From the NCBI GenBank assembly GCA_025928735.1, contig JAICIW010000123.1, positions 1 through 6,885 of the forward strand: a stretch of DNA of 6,885 nucleotides, written 5' to 3'. The notes under the pieces are model-generated. The model did no database searches, was not told where the DNA came from, and worked only from the letters and a program-made list of their open reading frames with translations. Position 1 is the stretch's first letter. Each line of letters begins with the position of its first letter. Shown here one piece after another: positions 1 through 5,088 of the stretch. The DNA is from Rhodanobacteraceae bacterium (lineage in GTDB: Bacteria; Pseudomonadota; Gammaproteobacteria; Xanthomonadales; Rhodanobacteraceae). The position numbers were made by a program, and so were the translations under genes.

Positions 1-253
1 CGAGCTTCAATTCGGCGGCAAGTTTGCCGAGGCGTTCGGTGGACGGGCCGGGAATCGGTTCGGCACGATCGAACTCCGCCACCGATTCGTGTTGGCAGAA
101 GTACGGACCGTTGTGGATTTCCTGCAGCAGAACCAGTTGCGCGCCAGCCTTGGCCGCTTCGCGCAGGCCCGCTTCGATCGCGTCGAGGTTGGCGTTGACG
201 CTGCCGCGGTCGCGTTCCTGCAGCAGGGCGACTTTGAGGATTTTGGAGGTCAT
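1..253 (-). CDS. aguB: N-carbamoylputrescine amidase, N-terminal part (runs off left edge)
   Basis: This is the first 84 codons of a carbon-nitrogen hydrolase (nitrilase superfamily) that hydrolyses N-carbamoylputrescine to putrescine, CO2 and ammonia, the last step of the agmatine route in the cytoplasm. Seen in the translation: a start MTSKILKVALLQE typical of the family's first beta strand, then LVLLQEIHNGPYFCQ at about residues 40-54. E45 in that block is the expected first member of the Glu-Lys-Cys catalytic triad; the Lys and Cys lie outside the window. The NGPYFCQ block is typical of AguB rather than other nitrilases. The partner gene aguA lies upstream on the same strand, separated by 323 bp of repeat DNA. 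The ATG at 253-251 has no clear Shine-Dalgarno sequence in front of it. Identity rests on the N-terminal block plus the neighbour and is fairly secure. Confidence 0.88.
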   Translation of the reverse strand, partial: MTSKILKVALLQERDRGSVNANLDAIEAGLREAAKAGAQLVLLQEIHNGPYFCQHESVAEFDRAEPIPGPSTERLGKLAAELKL

Positions 254-259
254 GATCGA

Positions 260-289
260 AGTTTAGCGAGACATTCCAAACTCCGTCAT
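260..289 (-). promoter_or_regulatory. possible sigma-70 promoter of aguB, partly inside a repeat end
   Basis: On the minus strand, ATGACG (284-289, 4 of 6 matches to TTGACA) and TAAACT (260-265, 4 of 6 matches to TATAAT) are 18 bp apart. Transcription would start near the ATG of aguB, giving a leaderless or nearly leaderless mRNA, in keeping with the missing Shine-Dalgarno site. The -35 box is the terminal sequence of the 284-568 repeat. The matches are weak and could be chance. Confidence 0.25.
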
Positions 290-568
290 TACTCGCGCCA
301 TCCATGGCGCTCGCCCTCGGGCGCGTTCGCTTCGCTCCGCTCTTCGGGCCGCGTTCGGCGTTCGCGTTTGCAATCCTGCAAACGCAGTCCGGACGCCGCG
401 CAGCGGCGATCCGAATGCGGAGGCCGGATCGCCGGAGCGAACATCGCCGCAGGCGATGGTCCGAAGGGCGAGCCACAGGAATGTGGCGAGTCTACCCAGT
501 GACTTTGCTCTCTGGTCCAGGAAGTCACTGGGTTCCGGGTTCCGGCTGTGGCCGGCCCCGGAATGACG
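284..568. repeat. long composite palindromic repeat between aguA and aguB
   Basis: This element fills nearly all of the 323-bp gap between aguA and aguB. Its ends are a perfect 7-bp inverted repeat, CGTCATT (284-290) and AATGACG (562-568). Inside is a string of perfect short palindromes: 295-300/305-310, 364-372/377-385 (9 bp, loop ATCC), 394-399/403-408, 404-413/425-434 (10 bp, mutually exclusive with the previous one), 443-448/452-457, 472-477/482-487, and 495-505/522-532 (11 bp). A right-hand arm pairs 533-539 with 557-563 and 542-546 with 551-555. The right end (CACTGGG, CCGG stem, ATGACG) matches the right end of the 1673-1773 element, so the two belong to one family. No convincing gene lies here; open frames through it are repeat-derived. 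The function is unknown. Confidence 0.7.
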
Positions 569-576
569 ATGGTGAA

Positions 577-1638
577 TCAAATCTGGGTGTGGGGTTTACT
601 CCAAGCAAGAGCACCTTGTGGCAACTGCATCGTCATGCAATGCAGGCTGCCGTTTTGCCAAATCAATGGGCGGCAGGGAATCTGGATGACTTCGCGACCG
701 GGGTGCGCGAGCGCGATGGTTTGCGCGGCCGCGTCGTCCACCGCGTCGCCGTACGCCGGAACCAGCACCGCGCCGTTTACGATCAGGTAATTGGCATAGG
801 AAGCCGCAAGCCGACGACCTTCGTCAAGAATCGGTTTCGGCCACGGCAGCGGGAACAACCGATACGGTTTCCCGTCGAGCGTGCGCAGCGCTTCCAGTTC
901 GCGACGCATCGCGTCCAGTTCTTCGTAATGTGGATCATCCGGATCGCTGCAGGACTGGAACACGATCGCGTCGTCCGGCGCAAACCGGGCGAGTGTATCG
1001 ACGTGCGCGTCGGTGTCGTCGCCTTGCAGATAACCGTGATCGAGCCACAGCACTCTTTGCGCGGACAGCGCGTTGCGCAGCGTGAGTTCGATCGTTTCGC
1101 GCGATTGGTCGGGATGGCGTTGCTGCAGGCACTTCCACGTGGTGAGGATCGTGCCGCGTCCGTCGGATTCGATCGCGCCGCCTTCCAGCGCCCAGTCCAC
1201 GCGCTGGTGCCGTGCGTCGCGCTCGAATGCGTCGCGTTCGATCAACCCCGCGACCAGCGCGTCGTCCTGCGTCGCTTCGAACTTGCCCCCCCAGCCGGTG
1301 AAGCGGAAGTCGGCCAGCACGAACCGACCGTTGTCCCGCAACGTGATCGGACCGGAGTCGCGCAGCCAGGTGTCGTCGTAGGGAATTTCGATGAAGCGCA
1401 CGCGCTCGAGATTCGCGCCTGCTTCGCGCAGGCATTCGGTGGCGTGTGTGCCGATTTCGGCGTCGGGTACGCACACGACCGCGGTTTCGAAACGCGCGAT
1501 CGCCGCGATCAGCGCGGCGCAGGTCTCTTCGACACTGTCGAGTCGTTCGGCCCAGTCGGTGCCGGCGTGCGGCCACGCCAGCAAAACCGCAGACTGCGGC
1601 TCCCATTCGGCTGGCAGTCGCAAATGAGATTGGATCAT
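577..1638 (-). CDS. aguA: agmatine deiminase (agmatine iminohydrolase)
   Basis: This complete 353-residue protein belongs to the peptidyl-arginine-deiminase-like family (PF04371) and converts agmatine to N-carbamoylputrescine and ammonia in the cytoplasm. Visible motifs: PAEWEPQSAVLLAWPH at residues 9-24, DDTWLRDSGP at 88-97 (D94 in the guanidine-binding RDxGP motif), EGG at 152-154, HGYLQGDDTDAHVD at 201-214 (H212 the expected catalytic His, D214 close by), and NGSLHCMTMQ near the C-terminus, where C334 is the expected nucleophile. Length is normal for AguA. The ATG at 1638-1636 is the first possible start, because an in-frame TGA lies eight codons upstream (1662-1660). No good Shine-Dalgarno sequence precedes it. 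aguB follows downstream on the same strand, so the pair forms the two-step agmatine-to-putrescine branch. Repeats of one family lie on both sides of the gene. The assignment is firm. Confidence 0.95.
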   Translation of the reverse strand: MIQSHLRLPAEWEPQSAVLLAWPHAGTDWAERLDSVEETCAALIAAIARFETAVVCVPDAEIGTHATECLREAGANLERVRFIEIPYDDTWLRDSGPITLRDNGRFVLADFRFTGWGGKFEATQDDALVAGLIERDAFERDARHQRVDWALEGGAIESDGRGTILTTWKCLQQRHPDQSRETIELTLRNALSAQRVLWLDHGYLQGDDTDAHVDTLARFAPDDAIVFQSCSDPDDPHYEELDAMRRELEALRTLDGKPYRLFPLPWPKPILDEGRRLAASYANYLIVNGAVLVPAYGDAVDDAAAQTIALAHPGREVIQIPCRPLIWQNGSLHCMTMQLPQGALAWSKPHTQI

Positions 1639-1672
1639 GACGAATTGAAAAAGACTTGGTCAGCCTCTCATT

Positions 1673-1773
1673 CGTCATTCCCGCGAAAGCGGGAATCCAG
1701 TGCGGTGATCGCGAGGCATCAACGGGGGAGAGGCACTGGGTCCCGGATATCGCTGCGCGATTCCGGGATGACG
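1673..1773. repeat. REPIN-like palindromic element upstream of aguA
   Basis: This is a 101-bp element with near-matching inverted ends, CGTCATTCCCG (1673-1683) and CGGGATGACG (1764-1773). The left half is a perfect 8-bp hairpin with a GAAA loop (arms 1677-1684 and 1689-1696); it fits the ATTCCC-N8-GGGAAT form known from Neisseria dRS3 repeats. Inner arms CCAGTGC (1697-1703) and GCACTGG (1733-1739) are perfect inverted copies. The right half is a 12-bp hairpin, TCCCGGA (1741-1747) with TCCGGGA (1762-1768) and ATCGC (1749-1753) with GCGAT (1757-1761), with one bulged T. Two imperfect palindromes in inverted orientation are the layout of a REP doublet. It ends 34 bp before the aguA start codon. 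Confidence 0.75.
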
Positions 1774-1811
1774 ACAAGCGTTACGTTCCACTCGGAGCGC
1801 TGTTGTGAAAA

Positions 1812-1903
1812 GTCAGGCCAAGGATGGCCGTTCTGGTGCTTGAGAATTTGAAGCCGGTCCGTTCACCGAGCCAACGGGCGAGACAGCGATCAGGGACGAT
1901 CGC
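1812..1903 (-). repeat. three-hairpin repeat, copy A, just 3' of the BamE-like gene
   Basis: Written on the plus strand, the element has a first hairpin GGCCA-AGGA-TGGCC (1816-1829), a conserved tail GTTCTGGTGC (1830-1839), a weak middle hairpin CCGTT/AACGG (1859-1863 and 1873-1877), and a third hairpin GCGATC/GATCGC (1886-1891 and 1898-1903). The same order and spacing occur in copy B at 2403-2493. In the transcript of the minus-strand gene the third hairpin comes first, starting 2 nt after the TAG. It may stabilise the mRNA 3' end or be a mobile palindromic repeat; no U-run marks it as a standard terminator. Confidence 0.6.
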
Positions 1904-1905
1904 AC

Positions 1906-2259
1906 CTACAAAGCATGAGGCCCTGGGGTCCGCAACACCGAATGGATCACATGGCTGTATTCGAAATACACGATGTACTTCGGGTACTCCCAGCGGTGGA
2001 TCGGGGGTTGATGTTTGGAACTGCCGCCACGGGTTGCCAGCACTTTTTCCGGGGCGCCGTATGCACGCTTCACTTGGTCCATCGTCATGCCGCGCTTGGG
2101 CAGGTTGTAGCGCTGTTCCTTCTGCACCTTCACGCGCAGCGGAACCGATTGCACCGTTTGCGTCTGCAGGGTATCGGCCCACGCGGGCGTCGGCAGCAGC
2201 AGCGGCACGAGTCCGAGGGCGAGCGAGGCGGCGATCAAGCTGGTAGCGATGCGGTTCAT
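1906..2259 (-). CDS. small exported BamE/SmpA-like protein of unknown function
   Basis: This 117-residue protein starts with a typical Sec signal peptide: MNR, a hydrophobic stretch at about residues 4-22, then TPAWA-D with a likely signal peptidase I site after A28. There is no lipobox Cys, so it is predicted to be soluble in the periplasm rather than a lipoprotein. Residues 54-104 contain PKRGMTMDQVKRAYGAPEKV, then RWEYPKYIVYFEYSHVI. This 'GM..dqV...yG.P......W.Y..y.VyFe...V' pattern resembles the SmpA/OmlA (BamE) fold, a helix pair followed by a beta sheet. True BamE is a lipoprotein of the outer-membrane assembly machine; this one may only share the fold. An upstream in-frame ATG at 2340 would add 27 residues with no export signal, so the ATG at 2259 was chosen, with GGGAAG about 9 nt upstream. 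The rpmJ terminator lies upstream, so it probably has its own promoter. Confidence 0.75.
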   Translation of the reverse strand: MNRIATSLIAASLALGLVPLLLPTPAWADTLQTQTVQSVPLRVKVQKEQRYNLPKRGMTMDQVKRAYGAPEKVLATRGGSSKHQPPIHRWEYPKYIVYFEYSHVIHSVLRTPGPHAL

Positions 2260-2341
2260 GGCGATGGCTTCCCACAGGCGCACGGCGCCGATGTGCCTTT
2301 TTAGCAAAACCGGAGGGGCTGCGCCAGCGAAGGGCATCACG

Positions 2342-2363
2342 AAAAAGGCCGCTCGAAGCGGCC
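2342..2363 (-). terminator. intrinsic terminator of rpmJ
   Basis: Read on the minus strand, a perfect 7-bp stem GGCCGCT / AGCGGCC (2363-2357 and 2353-2347) with a 3-nt loop is followed at once by TTTTT (2346-2342). This is a textbook Rho-independent terminator, 131 bp after the rpmJ stop codon and before the BamE-like gene. The plus-strand side has only CTTT, so it is much weaker in that direction. Confidence 0.85.
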
Positions 2364-2402
2364 CTTTCGATAAACTTTTGACCGAGCGGCTGTTGGTGAG
2401 AA

Positions 2403-2493
2403 GTCAGGGCAGGGATGCCCGTTCTGGTGCCAACAACTTTGCGACCTCGATTCTCGCGGAATCGCCAGCGACGCCGCGATCAGGGATGATCGC
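2403..2493 (-). repeat. three-hairpin repeat, copy B, just 3' of rpmJ
   Basis: On the plus strand: first hairpin GGGCA-GGGA-TGCCC (2407-2420), conserved tail GTTCTGGTGC (2421-2430), middle hairpin CGATTC/GAATCG (2448-2453 and 2459-2464), third hairpin GCGATCA-GGGA-TGATCGC (2476-2493, 7 bp). The spacer between the tail and the third hairpin is 45 nt here and 46 nt in copy A, though its sequence has diverged. The first stem differs from copy A by a C-G to G-C swap that keeps pairing. In the rpmJ transcript the third hairpin begins 1 nt after the stop codon, upstream of the true terminator. Confidence 0.65.
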
Positions 2494-2494
2494 A

Positions 2495-2620
2495 CTATCT
2501 CTGGCGAGCCTTGAAGCGCGGATTGCTCTTGCAAATCACGAACACCTTGCCGCGCCGGCGCACCACCTTGCAGTCGCGGTGCCGCTGTTTCGCGGACTTG
2601 AGGGAAGAAAGCACCTTCAC
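2495..2620 (-). CDS. rpmJ: 50S ribosomal protein L36, zinc-free type B form
   Basis: This very short protein (41 residues) is L36 of the large ribosomal subunit. The sequence runs MKVLSSLKSAK, then HRDCKVVRRRGKVFVICKS, then NPRFKARQR, and matches the YkgM-like form of L36 throughout. The classical zinc ribbon (C-x2-C-x12-C-x5-H) is incomplete: only C17 and C30 remain, the first Cys position is H14 and the last His position is F36. It therefore probably does not bind zinc. In E. coli such a form is a zinc-starvation paralogue; in xanthomonads, as I recall, this type is the normal L36. The start is GTG at 2620, supported by AGGAG 6 nt upstream and by family length; upstream starts would add sequence foreign to L36. 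A strong promoter lies upstream and a terminator downstream, so the gene is probably monocistronic. Confidence 0.95.
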   Translation of the reverse strand: MKVLSSLKSAKQRHRDCKVVRRRGKVFVICKSNPRFKARQR

Positions 2621-2626
2621 GGCGGA

Positions 2627-2631
2627 CTCCT
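2627..2631 (-). promoter_or_regulatory. ribosome binding site of rpmJ
   Basis: AGGAG on the minus strand, 6 nt before the GTG at 2620. It decides the non-ATG start of this 41-residue gene. Confidence 0.8.
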
Positions 2632-2663
2632 GTACAGACGATCTGGCGGAAACAAAGCGGGAA

Positions 2664-2692
2664 ATTGTAGCGCGCATAAATACTTGCCGCAA
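2664..2692 (-). promoter_or_regulatory. sigma-70 promoter of rpmJ
   Basis: On the minus strand, TTGCGG (2692-2687) and TACAAT (2669-2664) are separated by exactly 17 bp. The -10 box matches 5 of 6 consensus bases and the -35 box 4 of 6. Transcription would begin near 2657, giving a leader of about 37 nt. The -35 box lies only 5 bp from the predicted -35 box of tkt on the other strand, so the two promoters are back to back. Confidence 0.75.
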
Positions 2693-2697
2693 GCCTG

Positions 2698-2726
2698 CGG
2701 ACAGTCAGGCGGCGGGCCGGTATCCT
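2698..2726 (+). promoter_or_regulatory. possible sigma-70 promoter of tkt
   Basis: CGGACA (2698-2703) and TATCCT (2721-2726) are 17 bp apart, and transcription would begin near 2733, about 30 nt before the GTG. Each box matches 4 of 6 consensus bases. No better pair was seen in the short divergent gap, but the match is modest. Confidence 0.4.
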
Positions 2727-2750
2727 AATGGATTCCGCATTCCACTATCC

Positions 2751-2754
2751 GGAG
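2751..2754 (+). promoter_or_regulatory. ribosome binding site of tkt
   Basis: GGAG, 8 nt before the GTG at 2763. It supports this start over the longer open frame that would begin inside rpmJ. Confidence 0.65.
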
Positions 2755-2762
2755 TTTGCACC

Positions 2763-4805
2763 GTGGCTGCCGATCTCGACCAGACTTGCGTCAACACCAT
2801 CCGCTTCCTGTCGGTGGACATGGTGCAGAAGGCCAACAGTGGCCATCCCGGCCTGCCGCTGGGCGCGGCGCCGATGGCCTACGTGCTATGGACCAAATTC
2901 CTGAAGCACCATCCGGAGAATCCGCATTGGGCCGATCGCGATCGCTTCGTGCTGTCGGCCGGCCACGGTTCCGCGCTGTTGTACAGCCTGCTTTACCTCA
3001 CCGGCTACGACCTGTCGCTCGATGACATCAAGCAGTTCCGCCAATGGGGCAGTCGGACGCCGGGTCATCCCGAACGCGGTCACACGCCGGGCGTGGAAGT
3101 CACCACCGGGCCTCTCGGGCAGGGCATGGCCAACGCCGTCGGCATGGCGATGGCAGAGGCGCAGCTTGCCGCGCGTTACAACCGCGACGGCCACAAGGTA
3201 GTCGATCATCACACGTACGCGATTGTCAGCGATGGCGACCTGATGGAGGGCGTCACCTCGGAAGCCGCCTCGCTGGCCGGGCATCTGAAGCTCGGGAAGC
3301 TGATCTGCCTGTACGACGACAACTACGTGACGCTGGCGGCCGGCACCGACATCACCTTTACCGAGAATCGCGCCGCGCGCTTCAAGGCCTATGGCTGGCA
3401 CGTGCAGACGATCGAGAACGGCAACGATCTCGACGCCATCGAAAAAGCCATCAAGCGCGCGAAAGGCAAGAAGGATCAGCCGTCGATGATCCTGGTGCGC
3501 ACCCACATCGGCTTCGGTTCGCCGCTGCAGGACAGCTACAAGGCGCACGGCTCGCCGCTGGGCGCCGACAATGTCATCAAGACCAAACAGAAGCTCGGCT
3601 GGCCGACCGAGCCGGCGTTCCTGGTGCCGGAAGAAGCGCTGGCGCATTTCCGCGAGGCCCAGAAAAAAGGCAAGGGCGCCGAAACGGGCTGGAAGCGCCG
3701 CTGGAACAAATATGCCAAGGCATATCCTGCACTTGCGGCGGAATTGCAAGGTTCCCTCGACGGCAAATTGCCGGTCGGATGGGATGCCGACGTGCCGGTG
3801 TTCCCGGCCGACGCCAAGGGTCTGGCGACCCGCGTCGCGGGCGGCAAGGTGCTGTCGGCGATCGCGCCGAAACTGCCGGCCATCAGCGGCGGTTCGGCCG
3901 ATCTCGATCCGTCCACCCATACCGCGGTGAAGGGCTCGGGCGTGTTTTCGCCCGGCAAGGAACCCGACGAACAGAGTTGCGAGGAAGAGACTTGGAGCTA
4001 CGCCGGTCGCAACCTGCATTTCGGTGTGCGCGAGCACGCGATGGGCGCGATTGCCAACGGCTTGACTGCGCACGGCGGCTTCATTCCGTACACGGCAACC
4101 TTCATGGTCTTCTCCGATTACATGCGCCCGCCGATGCGGCTCGCCGCGATCATGGGCCTGCAAGTCGTCAACGTGTTCACCCACGACTCGATCGCGGTGG
4201 GCGAGGATGGCCCGACCCATGAGCCGGTCGAGCAACTCGCGGGCTTGCGCTCGGTGCCGAACCTCAACGTGATTCGTCCGGGCGACGCGAACGAAACCGC
4301 GGTCGCGTGGAAGGTCGCGATCGAAACCCAGAATCGTCCGACCGCGCTGATCCTGTCGCGCCAGAACGTGCCGACGCTGGACCGCAACAAGTTCGCCAGC
4401 GCCGAGGGTTTGCGCAAGGGCGCGTACGTGTTGCTCGCTTGCGAAGGCGAACCGGAATTGATCGTGATCGGCACCGGCGCCGAAACCGGATTGGTCGCGC
4501 AGGCCGTCGAGAAATTGCAGGCCGAAGGCATCAATGCGCGCGCGGTGTCGATGCCAAGCTGGGAACTGTTCGCGGACCAGGATCAGGCCTATCGCGATTC
4601 CGTGCTGCCGCCCAACGTGCACGCACGCCTCGCCGTGGAAGCCGGTTGTCGCGAAGGTTGGGAGCGCTGGGTTGGCGACCACGGCTCCGGCATCGGCGTG
4701 AATCGCTACGGCGCTTCCGCGCCCGGCGAACTGGTGCTGGAAAAATACGGCTTCACCGTCGACAACGTGATCGCGAAGGCGAAGGCGTTGCTGGGCAACA
4801 GCTGA
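2763..4805 (+). CDS. tkt: transketolase
   Basis: This complete 680-residue thiamine-diphosphate enzyme moves two-carbon units between sugar phosphates in the non-oxidative pentose phosphate pathway (xylulose-5-P with ribose-5-P or erythrose-4-P). Seen in the sequence: KANSGHPG with H28; SAGHGS with H68; the cofactor and metal motif SDGDLMEG at 156-163 (D157, E162) ending with N187 in YDDN; SGGSADLDPST opening the pyrimidine-binding domain; FGVREHAM with E424, the expected catalytic Glu (E. coli E411); GEDGPTHEP with H486 (E. coli H473); and a C-terminal domain with GSGIGVNRYGASAPG. All key residues are present. An insertion around KGSGVFSPGKEPDEQSCEEE accounts for most of its extra length over E. 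coli TktA (663). The start is GTG, chosen from the GGAG site and the usual short N-terminus; the open frame upstream overlaps rpmJ and is not transketolase-like. rpmJ is divergent. Confidence 0.97.
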   Translation: MAADLDQTCVNTIRFLSVDMVQKANSGHPGLPLGAAPMAYVLWTKFLKHHPENPHWADRDRFVLSAGHGSALLYSLLYLTGYDLSLDDIKQFRQWGSRTPGHPERGHTPGVEVTTGPLGQGMANAVGMAMAEAQLAARYNRDGHKVVDHHTYAIVSDGDLMEGVTSEAASLAGHLKLGKLICLYDDNYVTLAAGTDITFTENRAARFKAYGWHVQTIENGNDLDAIEKAIKRAKGKKDQPSMILVRTHIGFGSPLQDSYKAHGSPLGADNVIKTKQKLGWPTEPAFLVPEEALAHFREAQKKGKGAETGWKRRWNKYAKAYPALAAELQGSLDGKLPVGWDADVPVFPADAKGLATRVAGGKVLSAIAPKLPAISGGSADLDPSTHTAVKGSGVFSPGKEPDEQSCEEETWSYAGRNLHFGVREHAMGAIANGLTAHGGFIPYTATFMVFSDYMRPPMRLAAIMGLQVVNVFTHDSIAVGEDGPTHEPVEQLAGLRSVPNLNVIRPGDANETAVAWKVAIETQNRPTALILSRQNVPTLDRNKFASAEGLRKGAYVLLACEGEPELIVIGTGAETGLVAQAVEKLQAEGINARAVSMPSWELFADQDQAYRDSVLPPNVHARLAVEAGCREGWERWVGDHGSGIGVNRYGASAPGELVLEKYGFTVDNVIAKAKALLGNS

Positions 4806-4845
4806 CGCGTCGCTTGCCGGATCAGCCTGAATCGCGCGCGCTTTC

Positions 4846-4900
4846 GTCGGTTGGGCTGCCGAATCGGACCGTTGGGCTTCGCTGCGCTCAGCCCAGCCTA
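4846..4900. repeat. shortened GTTGGGCT palindromic repeat after tkt
   Basis: This appears to be a truncated copy of the 4911-4996 element. GGTTGGGCTG (4849-4858) pairs with CAGCCCAGCC (4889-4898) with one mismatch, and the inner TGGGCT (4873-4878) pairs with AGCCCA (4890-4895). The inverted middle arm AGCCCAAC found in the complete copy is missing. The stretch 4871-4908 is repeated directly at 4965-5003 with one inserted base and few substitutions. It may help end tkt transcription, though no T-run follows. Confidence 0.65.
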
Positions 4901-4910
4901 CCCATGCTTT

Positions 4911-4996
4911 GTAGGTTGGGCTGAACAACGTGAAGCCCAACGTGGTGAGGTGTGAGGGTGGAACGTTGGGCTTCGCTATCGCTCAGCCCAACCTAC
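4911..4996. repeat. complete GTAGGTTGGGCTGA palindromic element
   Basis: This 86-bp element has perfect 14-bp inverted ends, GTAGGTTGGGCTGA (4911-4924) and TCAGCCCAACCTAC (4983-4996). Nested inside is a perfect 12-bp inverted pair, GAAGCCCAACGT (4932-4943) and ACGTTGGGCTTC (4963-4974). The GTAG start and the two-level symmetry fit the GTAG class of REP doublets. It lies between the convergent tkt and protease genes. Confidence 0.75.
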
Positions 4997-5012
4997 CCAT
5001 GCTGGCCGCTTT

Positions 5013-5088
5013 GTAGGAGCCTGCCTGCAGGCGACCATAGAGCGCAGATGCAATTCGCAACACCAATCGCGCGCAGGCGCGCTCCTAC
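5013..5088. repeat. GTAGGAGC REP doublet overlapping the protease stop codon
   Basis: Perfect 8-bp inverted ends, GTAGGAGC (5013-5020) and GCTCCTAC (5081-5088), enclose two small hairpins: GCCTG/CAGGC (5019-5023 and 5028-5032) and GCGCGC/GCGCGC (5069-5074 and 5077-5082). This is the typical layout of GTAG-type REPs that occur as inverted pairs in gammaproteobacteria. The right end contains the TAG of the protease gene. Confidence 0.75.

Noticed and set aside
284..568. CRISPR array
   Set aside because: The repeats are varied palindromes without equal spacers or a constant direct repeat.
263..580. 105-residue minus-strand frame between aguA and aguB
   Set aside because: It translates the palindromic repeat itself; such frames are often annotated as hypothetical proteins but have no ribosome binding site or conserved domain.
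304..1851. 515-residue open frame on the plus strand
   Set aside because: It is antisense to aguA and runs through two repeat elements; composition is Arg-rich and repetitive with no recognisable domain, a common effect of high G+C.
1781..2275. 164-residue minus-strand frame overlapping the BamE-like gene
   Set aside because: Frame-shifted shadow, Arg/Ala-rich; the overlapping frame has a clear signal peptide and conserved motif.
2249..2728. 159-residue plus-strand frame across rpmJ and repeat copy B
   Set aside because: It overlaps rpmJ in antisense and reads through the hairpin repeat; Arg/Ala-rich and without motifs.
2511..2762. N-terminal extension of transketolase by 84 residues
   Set aside because: The extra part overlaps rpmJ and both promoters, has no transketolase similarity, and the GTG at 2763 has a Shine-Dalgarno site.
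2886..4940. 684-residue open frame on the minus strand
   Set aside because: It is the reverse shadow of transketolase, whose catalytic residues are all intact; the antisense product has no known motif.
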